Assembly: GCA_018699075.1 (NCBI GenBank)
Contig: JABIPV010000151.1
Coordinates: 1-11,683 of the forward strand
Reading direction: 5' to 3'
DNA length: 11,683 nt
DNA from: Kordiimonadaceae bacterium
GTDB taxonomy: Bacteria; Pseudomonadota; Alphaproteobacteria; Sphingomonadales; Emcibacteraceae
Part shown: in pieces, positions 1-6,291 of the stretch
How the letters are laid out: each line of letters opens with the position of its first letter
Position numbering within the stretch: the stretch's first letter is position 1
Notes under the pieces: model-generated
What the model saw: only the letters and a program-made list of their open reading frames with translations
Told to the model about the DNA's origin: nothing
The model's database searches: none
Position numbers and translations under genes: made by a program

Positions 1-1729
1 ATAAACCAACGTTTTCAATACTCTTTTGTTGATCTTGGGTAACTTTATCAGTTTTATTAATTTCTTCTGCACTTTCAATCTTAGATTTATCGATTAATGC
101 AGCTATATTATTAGGATCAAATAACTCTTTTTTTTCAAATTCAGAAACTTGTTTTACTTCATTGTCAATTTTTTCAGGATTTTGCTGTGCTAAATCATTT
201 ACTTCTGCCGGATCATTATCAAGGTTAAAAAGCTGCCATTTGCCAGTTCCATATGGTGGAGCTTGGGTCATCATTTTCCATGATCCTTGACGTATTGCTT
301 GGCGGCCAAAAAGTTCCCAACCGTTGACATCTTCGGGACCATAAACATCTTTGCTTAAATCGTTGAGATGAGGAAGTATTGACCTTCCGGTAATTGGGTA
401 TACTTCATTGCCTTTATATTGATTGCCTGGATGTGTGGTGCCTGCTAGCTCTAACAATGTAGGTGCAATATCCTTTACCGTCATTAATGTTTGATCCATA
501 TCTCCTTTATAAGAAAGACCACCATAACGAACGATTGATGGTACTTTTATCCCCCCTTCAGAAACGAATGATTTAATATTCTGGAAAGGTCCAACGCCTG
601 TATGTGCCCAATTTATACCATAATAAACATAGGAATTAACCTTACCCATATTATCAAGACTGTTATCTAATTCTTCCTCTATCCACTCTGCATTTGTTGA
701 TAAGTCCCCTATGTCATTACCTTCTGCACCATTATCAGACATAAATAAAATGAAGGTATTTTCGTATTGATCTGTGTCTTTAAGATAATTAATCACCCGT
801 CCGATATTACGGTCAAGATTTTCAACCATGGCCGCAAAAATTTCCATTTCTCGTGCTTCGATTTTTTGCTGCTCTGGTGAAAGTTGATCCCAAGCATCAA
901 TATATGGTGGTGCCATGCTCGCAATTGCTTGATCATCAAAAATGCCTAATTCTTTTAAGCGCGAAATGCGTTCCTGCCTGATTTCACTATAACCTTTATC
1001 ATATTGCCCCTTATAAAGGTCGATGTCCTCCTCAGGTGCTTGCAGGGGCCAATGCGGCGCGGTATAGGCAATATATCCAAAGAACGGCTTACTGTCATCA
1101 CGTCCTTCTTCAATATAACTGATCATTTTATCAGTGTAATTGTTTGATGAGTAAAAGTCAGAAGGTAATTCAGCGACTTCACCATTTTCGATATAGTCAG
1201 CTGCCATTCCCTTCACTAAACCCAAACGGTCACTAAAATGACTGGCACCACCTTGCAAGAGGGCAAAAGATTTCTCAAACCCCCGGCTTTGGGGCTGAAG
1301 GTCAGGCGTATAGCCCAAATGCCATTTCCCGGCCATATAGGTATGATACCCGCTATCTTGTAAAATGCTTGAAACGGAAACCACATCTTTATTCAAGTAA
1401 GTTTCGTACCCTCTTTTTCCCTTTTGGTTAGTATCCCATTCGCCGCTCATGGTGCCAAGACCGGCCAAATGGTAATCGGTACCCGATAACATCATCGCAC
1501 GGGTTGGTGAACATGTAGGCGCCGCATAAAAATTAGTTAGTAATAAACCATCGCCCGCAAGGGCATCTAAGTTAGGGGTACGAATTTCACCTCCGTAAGC
1601 GCCGATATCCGTATAGCCGAGATCATCGGCAACGATTAAGAGTATATTGGGCCTTTTTGGCTCAGCTGTTTCTTCACTGCATCCAACGACCAGAGAGAAC
1701 GCAAAAATTAGGCCTAGTAAGTTTTTCAT
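1..1729 (-). CDS. AtsA-like arylsulfatase lipoprotein (type I sulfatase), 3' end outside window
   Basis: Hydrolyses sulfate esters, probably aryl sulfates, outside the cytoplasm. The start is the ATG at 1727-1729, with an AAGAG ribosome site 8 bases upstream. 576 codons are visible without a stop, and the C-terminus lies beyond base 1. Residues 1-17 form a lipoprotein signal ending in LVVGC, so the mature protein should begin at lipidated Cys17. The formylglycine motif CSPTR has its modified Cys at residue 73 (1511-1513). Other active-site residues of Pseudomonas aeruginosa AtsA, compared from memory, are present: Asp35/Asp36 (VADDLG), Lys135 and His137 (GKWHLG), His226 (APHWPLQ), Asp332/Asn333 (MSDNGAEG) and Lys386. 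The whole chain reads like AtsA except for the lipoprotein leader and a charged segment near the end. Activity needs a formylglycine-generating enzyme, not seen here. It lies 13 bases after the tryptophan-dioxygenase-like gene, so it is probably the last or near-last gene of the same operon. The substrate is unknown. Confidence 0.93.
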   Translation of the reverse strand, partial: MKNLLGLIFAFSLVVGCSEETAEPKRPNILLIVADDLGYTDIGAYGGEIRTPNLDALAGDGLLLTNFYAAPTCSPTRAMMLSGTDYHLAGLGTMSGEWDTNQKGKRGYETYLNKDVVSVSSILQDSGYHTYMAGKWHLGYTPDLQPQSRGFEKSFALLQGGASHFSDRLGLVKGMAADYIENGEVAELPSDFYSSNNYTDKMISYIEEGRDDSKPFFGYIAYTAPHWPLQAPEEDIDLYKGQYDKGYSEIRQERISRLKELGIFDDQAIASMAPPYIDAWDQLSPEQQKIEAREMEIFAAMVENLDRNIGRVINYLKDTDQYENTFILFMSDNGAEGNDIGDLSTNAEWIEEELDNSLDNMGKVNSYVYYGINWAHTGVGPFQNIKSFVSEGGIKVPSIVRYGGLSYKGDMDQTLMTVKDIAPTLLELAGTTHPGNQYKGNEVYPITGRSILPHLNDLSKDVYGPEDVNGWELFGRQAIRQGSWKMMTQAPPYGTGKWQLFNLDNDPAEVNDLAQQNPEKIDNEVKQVSEFEKKELFDPNNIAALIDKSKIESAEEINKTDKVTQDQQKSIENVGL

Positions 1730-1742
1730 TCTAAATACTCTT

Positions 1743-2678
1743 TTAAAGTTCTGTACGGATTGTCCAAAGTTCAGGAAAAAATCTGTGGTCTACGGCGTGC
1801 TTTAACCACCCGACGCCAGCTGATCCACCAGTGCCCGGTTTAAAGCCTAATATTCTTTCCACGGAAACAAAATGACGATGGCGGTACTGTGAAAATAAAT
1901 CAGCGACTTCTGTTAGTCCCTCGCCCAACATATAAAGGTCATTTGTTGGTGTGGGGTCGCCGTATACTTTAAGCCACGCTTTTTCAATTGACGGATGGGG
2001 TTTATATTTTTCTGTCCAATCCCGCTCCAAGCATTCTGGCGCAATATCAAGGCCGTTTCTATGAAGCAGTTTAATCACATCATCATAAAGGCTTGCAGAT
2101 GAGAAATTTTTAAGTAATGCAGGATAAACATGCGGCACATTGCTATGCGCATCACACATTTTCTGATTTTTATTACCGAGAATAAATTCAATATGACGGT
2201 ACATGAATGAGAGCTGTCCAGATGCCACACTTAAATAATCACGGAAAGAATTAAAGCCGTCCGTGCGAATGGTTGATAATACATCCCAGACATTTGTAAT
2301 AAGTCTTAATATTTTTTTGCAACGATCCAATATTACAAATGCATTTGCAATATCATCTTCATTGATCCGTAACTGTAAATTATACAGCTCAAAATATAGA
2401 GATTTAAAAAGTAGCTCTTTTGCTTGTCCCATAATGATGAAACACATTTCATCATACCCTGCGGAGCGAGGATGCTGAAGGCTGAGGAGAAGATCAATAC
2501 TTTCATAATCAATGTAGGGGTTGCTGGTGCCTTGAAACTCTGTTTGCGGTTCGCCTTTGGTTTCAACAACCGCTTTGGCCCGGTCCTGATCATCAAGAAC
2601 ATCCATTGAACGTGGATAAGGGGAGCCATCAACACCCTTTGGGTCAACGATATCCGGTATTACAAACTCAAAACTCAT
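1743..2678 (-). CDS. Tryptophan 2,3-dioxygenase family haem protein with altered distal pocket
   Basis: The 311 residues show the tryptophan 2,3-dioxygenase fold. The family normally opens the indole ring of tryptophan to N-formylkynurenine with haem and O2 in the cytoplasm. Family marks are YIDY (Tyr55, Tyr58), LLLSLQHP, FRDYLSVASG with the substrate-carboxylate Arg146, EFILGNKN, haem ligand His269 in RHRHF, ERILGFKPGTGG with Thr283, and RFFPELW near the end. The distal histidine of the family (His55 in Xanthomonas, in FIIxHQ) is replaced by Gly84 (FIIMGQ), and the tyrosine four residues before the conserved Arg is Phe142. Haem binding therefore looks intact, but the pocket is changed and the substrate may not be plain tryptophan. 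The start is set by an AGGAG 6 bases upstream (2685-2689). The gene lies 18 bases after nbaD and 13 before the sulfatase gene, so it is co-transcribed. The family call is firm; the reaction is uncertain. Confidence 0.9.
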   Translation of the reverse strand: MSFEFVIPDIVDPKGVDGSPYPRSMDVLDDQDRAKAVVETKGEPQTEFQGTSNPYIDYESIDLLLSLQHPRSAGYDEMCFIIMGQAKELLFKSLYFELYNLQLRINEDDIANAFVILDRCKKILRLITNVWDVLSTIRTDGFNSFRDYLSVASGQLSFMYRHIEFILGNKNQKMCDAHSNVPHVYPALLKNFSSASLYDDVIKLLHRNGLDIAPECLERDWTEKYKPHPSIEKAWLKVYGDPTPTNDLYMLGEGLTEVADLFSQYRHRHFVSVERILGFKPGTGGSAGVGWLKHAVDHRFFPELWTIRTEL

Positions 2679-2696
2679 TAATATCTCCTGTAAGGT

Positions 2697-3695
2697 TTAA
2701 TCTATATTAAAAAATTTCGCCGCATTGTCACCTAAAATAGAAGATTTTTGTTTATCGCTTAAATTACCATGGTTTCGAACAAGGGAACCCATATCAATTT
2801 CACCAAGCGGAAATGGATAATCCGTTCCAAACATAACCCGTTCTTCACCACTACATTTGATGAGTAGATCAAGTGCATCTTCGCTGAACACGGCGCTATC
2901 AACTGAAAACCGATCCACATATGAAGACGGTAGATTTGGACAATCTTTTCGGACGATATCCCTTTCCCGCCAAGCGTTATCCACCCGCCCCATAAGATAC
3001 GCAAAACTTCCCCCACCATGAGCAAAACAAAGTTTGAGACTTTTAGGTAACCTTTCAAAGGCACCTGATAAAATGAGCGATAATATCGATAACTGCGTTT
3101 CCGCAGGCATTGCCACAAGCCACTGCAGCATATATTTAGGCATTCTTTCCGGTGACATCATATCCCATGGGTGTATAAGCACAGGGGCATTAATACTTGC
3201 ACAATGTTGCAGGAACGTAATGATCCCTTCATCATCAAGGTTTTTATCTTTCACATGATTGCCGATTTGCACAGCGACATGACCACTTTTCATGGCCCGT
3301 TCAACTTCCTGGCAAGCTAAATCAATATCTTGTAGCGGCACTTGGCACATGGTTTTTAAACGCGCCGCATCATGGGAACATAATTCAAGGGCAATATCAT
3401 TAATCACTTGGGCGCATTCAAGTGCTTGATCACTTTGCTTTTCATATGCAAACAATATCGGTGTCGCGCACATAATTTGCACATCAACGCCGTATTTATC
3501 CATTTCTTCAATTCGCTTTGACGCATTCCAACAAGCATCATAAATGGGGCGATAATCTTCACCATTAAGTGTGATCATTCCTTTATTTTCAGAAACTTTG
3601 CGAAACCCTGGCCAAACACCTTCGCCAAAACGTGTATCTAAATTTTCAATATTATTTGGATAAAAATGTGAATGGATATCAATAACTTTACTCAT
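2697..3695 (-). CDS. nbaD: 2-amino-3-carboxymuconate-6-semialdehyde decarboxylase (ACMSD)
   Basis: Decarboxylates 2-amino-3-carboxymuconate 6-semialdehyde to 2-aminomuconate 6-semialdehyde. It is a zinc-dependent cytoplasmic enzyme of the amidohydrolase superfamily. With the start at 3695 the protein has 332 residues, close to the 334 of Pseudomonas fluorescens ACMSD. Zinc and catalytic residues sit at the equivalent places shifted by two: His8 and His10 (DIHSHF), His175 (LIHPWDMM), His226 (CFAHGGG) and Asp292 (GTDYPFPLG). Arg49 and Arg237 match the substrate arginines. An ATG six codons upstream (3713) would overlap nbaC by 16 bases. I prefer 3695 because homologues begin right before IDIHSH and the gap to nbaC is then 2 bases. 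Neither start has a well-spaced Shine-Dalgarno site (an AAGGA lies 17 bases before 3695), so translation is probably coupled to nbaC. Confidence 0.95.
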   Translation of the reverse strand: MSKVIDIHSHFYPNNIENLDTRFGEGVWPGFRKVSENKGMITLNGEDYRPIYDACWNASKRIEEMDKYGVDVQIMCATPILFAYEKQSDQALECAQVINDIALELCSHDAARLKTMCQVPLQDIDLACQEVERAMKSGHVAVQIGNHVKDKNLDDEGIITFLQHCASINAPVLIHPWDMMSPERMPKYMLQWLVAMPAETQLSILSLILSGAFERLPKSLKLCFAHGGGSFAYLMGRVDNAWRERDIVRKDCPNLPSSYVDRFSVDSAVFSEDALDLLIKCSGEERVMFGTDYPFPLGEIDMGSLVRNHGNLSDKQKSSILGDNAAKFFNID

Positions 3696-3697
3696 AA

Positions 3698-4264
3698 TTA
3701 TAACTGTACCCATCCTTCTGGTGGTTTGCCCTTGCCGGGGTGGATTTCACCACAATTGGAACACGTCCGCGCCTCCAAATCGTCATGGTAATCCTGATAA
3801 ACTTTTGGGAGCGCCGTTACAATCATGCTTGGATCTGTGAGAGCCACCTCTACCCGATGAACTCTATCGCCGCAATTAAAGCAGTACCATTCGAAACCTT
3901 CCATCATGTCAGGTTGACGAGGCGATTCAATCACAATGCCAATTGATCCTTCTTGCGGGCGTTGCGGTGCGTGAATTGTATGTGGAGGCATCAAGAAAAC
4001 CTCACCTTCGCGAATTGGAACATCATATATTACACCATTTTCCGCTATTTTCAGCATCATGTCGCCTTTGATCTGATAAAACCATTCCTCAACTGGGTCA
4101 TCATGGAAATCAACCCGGGTATTAGGCCCCCCGACCACCATAACTATCATGCCGGTCGTATCATCATGCAGCATTTTATTTCCAACAGGGGGCTTCAGTA
4201 AGTCCTGATGATCTTCAATCCATTTATTAATATTAAATGGTAATAATCTTGGATGTATTGGCAT
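3698..4264 (-). CDS. nbaC: 3-hydroxyanthranilate 3,4-dioxygenase
   Basis: A cupin-fold Fe(II) enzyme that opens the ring of 3-hydroxyanthranilate with O2 to give 2-amino-3-carboxymuconate semialdehyde, the substrate of the next gene product. With the start at 4264 it has 188 residues. Iron ligands are His54, Glu60 (HDDPVEEWFYQ) and His98. Substrate-side Arg50, Arg102 and Glu113 match those of the Ralstonia (Cupriavidus) enzyme with a constant shift of three. The C-terminal part carries the extra rubredoxin-like metal site of bacterial forms, Cys128-x-x-Cys131 and Cys168-x-x-Cys171. The frame is open to an ATG at 4315, but that start would lie inside nbaF and add a Lys-rich stretch unlike the family. 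The ATG at 4264 has an AAAGGA site with 7-base spacing (AGGA at 4272-4275) and gives the usual N-terminus. The gap to the preceding nbaF is 16 bases. Confidence 0.96.
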   Translation of the reverse strand: MPIHPRLLPFNINKWIEDHQDLLKPPVGNKMLHDDTTGMIVMVVGGPNTRVDFHDDPVEEWFYQIKGDMMLKIAENGVIYDVPIREGEVFLMPPHTIHAPQRPQEGSIGIVIESPRQPDMMEGFEWYCFNCGDRVHRVEVALTDPSMIVTALPKVYQDYHDDLEARTCSNCGEIHPGKGKPPEGWVQL

Positions 4265-4280
4265 AATTTTATCCTTTTTC

Positions 4281-4697
4281 TTAAGATTTTTTATAGGCAA
4301 TTGCTTTAATTTCAATCAGCAAATTCGGGTGTGGCAATTGATGTACAGCTACTGTCGTTCTAGCGGGACCTGAATGGTTAAAATATTCTCCATAAACCGC
4401 GTTATACCCCTTAAAATCATCCATATTTATCAGGAAAGTACTAACTTCGACCAAATCGTCGAGACTCGCACCTGCATCCTTTAATGTGGCTTCTATATTT
4501 TTAATCACCGCATGAGTTTGGGCCTTTATATCAAGTGTGACATTCCCCGACGCATCGATTTCAACACCTTCGTGGCTATTATCTTCCCGCCGCGAACTGG
4601 TTCCAGAAACATAAATAAAATCACCCGCTTTTTTATAATGGGGATATTTACCAAGGGGCTTAGCTTTACCATCAATTACATTACTGTCTTCAGCCAT
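4281..4697 (-). CDS. nbaF: 2-aminomuconate deaminase, RidA/YjgF fold
   Basis: 138 residues of the RidA/YjgF/UK114 family. Core marks are DFIYVSGTSSRR, NIEATLKDAGASLDDLVEVSTFL, GPARTTVAVHQLPHPNLLIEIKAIA, and the conserved arginine Arg113 with Glu129 that in this family bind the carboxylate and water. General RidA proteins hydrolyse reactive enamines/imines. Its place between the aminomuconic semialdehyde dehydrogenase and 3-hydroxyanthranilate dioxygenase genes, in the E-F-C-D order known for the nba cluster, points to hydrolysis of 2-aminomuconate to 4-oxalocrotonate and ammonia. The ribosome site AGGA (4705-4708) overlaps the TAG stop of nbaE, 7 bases before the ATG, which suggests translational coupling. 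A generic RidA role is the alternative. Confidence 0.9.
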   Translation of the reverse strand: MAEDSNVIDGKAKPLGKYPHYKKAGDFIYVSGTSSRREDNSHEGVEIDASGNVTLDIKAQTHAVIKNIEATLKDAGASLDDLVEVSTFLINMDDFKGYNAVYGEYFNHSGPARTTVAVHQLPHPNLLIEIKAIAYKKS

Positions 4698-4706
4698 GAT
4701 GAATTC

Positions 4707-6209
4707 CTATCTTTTATTACATATGGTGAGAGGTTCAGAATAGAAATCCAAGCTATGCATTCCCCCTTCTCTACCGATGCCAGAAAGTTTAACACCGCCA
4801 AAAGGCGTTCTTAAGTCGCGTAAGAACCAATCATTAATCCAGCAAATACCCACTTCCATTTGTCTGGCCACACGATCTGCTTTATTTGCATCCGTGGTCC
4901 ATAACGCCGCTGCAAGGCCATAATTGGTATCATTGGCAAGCTCTACAACATCTTCTTCCGTATCAAAGGGAGTGATATGACATACGGGCCCAAAAATTTC
5001 TTCTTTCACGCAGCGAGCATCTTCTGCAAGGCCCGTCCAAATGGTCGGTTCAATAAATGAACCATTGTCCCTCTCATCACCAAAGCTTGGAATTTTTCCT
5101 CCGGTGACTAAAGTAGCTCCCTCCTCCAACGCTAGAGAAAAATAGGATAATACTTTTACACGATGTTTTGCTGATATAAGTGGCCCCATATCTGAACCGT
5201 CTTCTGGTTTACCAATTTTAATATTTTCCGCTTTTTCTTTTAATGCGTCCACGAATTTATCAAAAATAGGTCGCTGCACGTAAACTCTTTCCGAACAAAG
5301 GCAGACTTGACCACAATTAGCAAAGACCGAACGTACTGTGCCCGAAACAGCGGCATCAAAGTCTGCATCCTCGAATATAATCGCCGCGTTCTTACCACCG
5401 AGTTCAAATGATATAGGTTTTAAACCTTCTGCGGCACTTTTCATTATGGCCGTGCCAGTTTTTGTTTCCCCCGTGAATGTAACGCAATCAACATCTTTAT
5501 GACCAACAAGAAATTCTCCCGCTGAACCGGGACCAAAACCGTGAACCAAATTATATACACCTATTGGAATGCCGACAGTTTCCATTACCTCAGCAAGCAA
5601 AGTCGCTGTTGACGGTGTTTCTTCCGATGGTTTTACAACAACCGTATTTCCAGACGCGAGAGCCGGTGCAACTTTCCATGTCATTAGAAGGAGTGGCAAA
5701 TTCCAAGGCGACACAACAGCAACAACCCCAATAGGTTTATTTACCACATAACTGGTGGCGCCTTTTCCATCGGGTGTTTCCATTTCAAATGTTTGGGTTG
5801 GCCGAGTTTTTATCAAATCAGCAAAAATTCTAAAATTCGCTGCACCGCGAGGAATATCAATATTTTTAACTTGTGAATATGCTTTGCCTGTATCCGCTAC
5901 TTCAGCGGCAACAAAATCGTCAAAGCGTCTGTCAATTTCATCCGCAACTGCATGTAATAAGGCGCAGCGCTTTTTAACATCAATGCTTCCCCATTCACCT
6001 TTAAGCGCCGATTTCGCGCTTTGCACTGCCTTATTAACAAGGTCGTGGTCCGCTTCAGCAACCTTTGCTACCAAAGTGCCGTCGACAGGATTAATATCAT
6101 CAAATAAATTATCTGATGTAATGAATTCTCCAGCCACGTAATTCTTTAATATAGTGTCCTGATCTGCTGTCAAAACAGTCTCCAAATATTGTTTCTTTGA
6201 AAGCATCAT
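4707..6209 (-). CDS. nbaE: 2-aminomuconic 6-semialdehyde dehydrogenase (ALDH superfamily)
   Basis: Oxidises 2-aminomuconate 6-semialdehyde to 2-aminomuconate with NAD+, protecting the intermediate from cyclising to picolinate. The 500 residues show the complete ALDH pattern: SPWNLPLLL with Asn170, VVKPSEETP cofactor region, FTGETKTG, FELGGKN with general base Glu269, FANCGQVCLC with nucleophile Cys303, EEIFGPV, and PFGGVKLSGIGREGG. Arg121 (DIPRGAANF) and Arg464 match the two substrate-carboxylate arginines of the Pseudomonas fluorescens enzyme, which favours this substrate over betaine or general aldehydes. About 14 residues precede the usual start of the family (NYVAGEF). Two adjacent ATG codons (6207-6209 and 6204-6206) are possible starts, and neither has a clear Shine-Dalgarno site. 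It is the first gene of the minus-strand operon, facing the LysR gene. Confidence 0.95.
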   Translation of the reverse strand: MMLSKKQYLETVLTADQDTILKNYVAGEFITSDNLFDDINPVDGTLVAKVAEADHDLVNKAVQSAKSALKGEWGSIDVKKRCALLHAVADEIDRRFDDFVAAEVADTGKAYSQVKNIDIPRGAANFRIFADLIKTRPTQTFEMETPDGKGATSYVVNKPIGVVAVVSPWNLPLLLMTWKVAPALASGNTVVVKPSEETPSTATLLAEVMETVGIPIGVYNLVHGFGPGSAGEFLVGHKDVDCVTFTGETKTGTAIMKSAAEGLKPISFELGGKNAAIIFEDADFDAAVSGTVRSVFANCGQVCLCSERVYVQRPIFDKFVDALKEKAENIKIGKPEDGSDMGPLISAKHRVKVLSYFSLALEEGATLVTGGKIPSFGDERDNGSFIEPTIWTGLAEDARCVKEEIFGPVCHITPFDTEEDVVELANDTNYGLAAALWTTDANKADRVARQMEVGICWINDWFLRDLRTPFGGVKLSGIGREGGMHSLDFYSEPLTICNKR

Positions 6210-6232
6210 ATGCGAACTTGATATAACATAAA

Positions 6233-6244
6233 AATAATATTATT
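6233..6244. repeat. 12-base AT-only palindrome AATAATATTATT
   Basis: A perfect inverted repeat made only of A and T, next to the T-N11-A palindrome and covering the proposed -10 box of the nba operon. It could be a second protein contact site or simply reflect the base composition of the promoter. Confidence 0.35.
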
Positions 6245-6260
6245 GTTTATAGCTATAACA
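6244..6260. promoter_or_regulatory. Candidate LysR-type operator (T-N11-A palindrome)
   Basis: The 12-base core TTATAGCTATAA (6247-6258) is a perfect inverted repeat flanked by TGT and CA. T6246 and A6258 meet the T-N11-A rule of LysR-type regulator sites. Longer arms ATTGTT (6242-6247) and AACAAT (6263-6268) surround it. It overlaps the proposed -35 box of the nba operon, which suits an activation or autoregulation site of the adjacent LysR protein. Assigned by position and symmetry only. Confidence 0.55.
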
Positions 6261-6291
6261 AAAACAATATATCAAAAGGAATATGGCGCTC

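Larger units (their letters stand above)
6210..6282. promoter_or_regulatory. Divergent promoter region between nbaE operon and LysR gene
   Basis: 73 bases, almost entirely A and T, separate the two outward-facing genes. For the minus-strand operon a possible promoter is TTGTTA (6256-6261) and TATTAT (6234-6239) with 16-base spacing, giving a leader of about 20 bases. For the LysR gene a weaker pair is TTGATA (6218-6223) and TATTGT (6241-6246) with 17-base spacing. The two would overlap, so binding of the regulator between them could control both. Promoter boxes are easy to find by chance in DNA this AT-rich, so the exact boxes are tentative while the region's role is well supported by gene layout. 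Confidence 0.7.

Noticed and set aside
1730..1742. Possible terminator between the TDO-like gene and the sulfatase gene
   Set aside because: Thirteen bases with no inverted repeat and a usable ribosome site; co-transcription is the simpler reading.
2333..2647. 104-codon minus-strand frame inside the TDO-like gene
   Set aside because: It is the same strand in another frame of a gene whose protein shows clear family motifs; no evidence of overlapping coding.
4265..4315. N-terminal extension of NbaC from the ATG at 4315
   Set aside because: It would overlap nbaF by about 35 bases, adds 17 Lys-rich residues unlike the family, and the ATG at 4264 has a well-placed ribosome site.
4512..4814. 100-codon plus-strand open frame across the nbaF/nbaE junction
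   Set aside because: It is antisense to two recognised genes, has no recognisable domain and no convincing ribosome site.
5755..6141. 128-codon plus-strand open frame
   Set aside because: It lies wholly antisense to the well-supported nbaE gene, and its Ser/Ala/Thr-rich translation shows no family motif, so it is a shadow frame.
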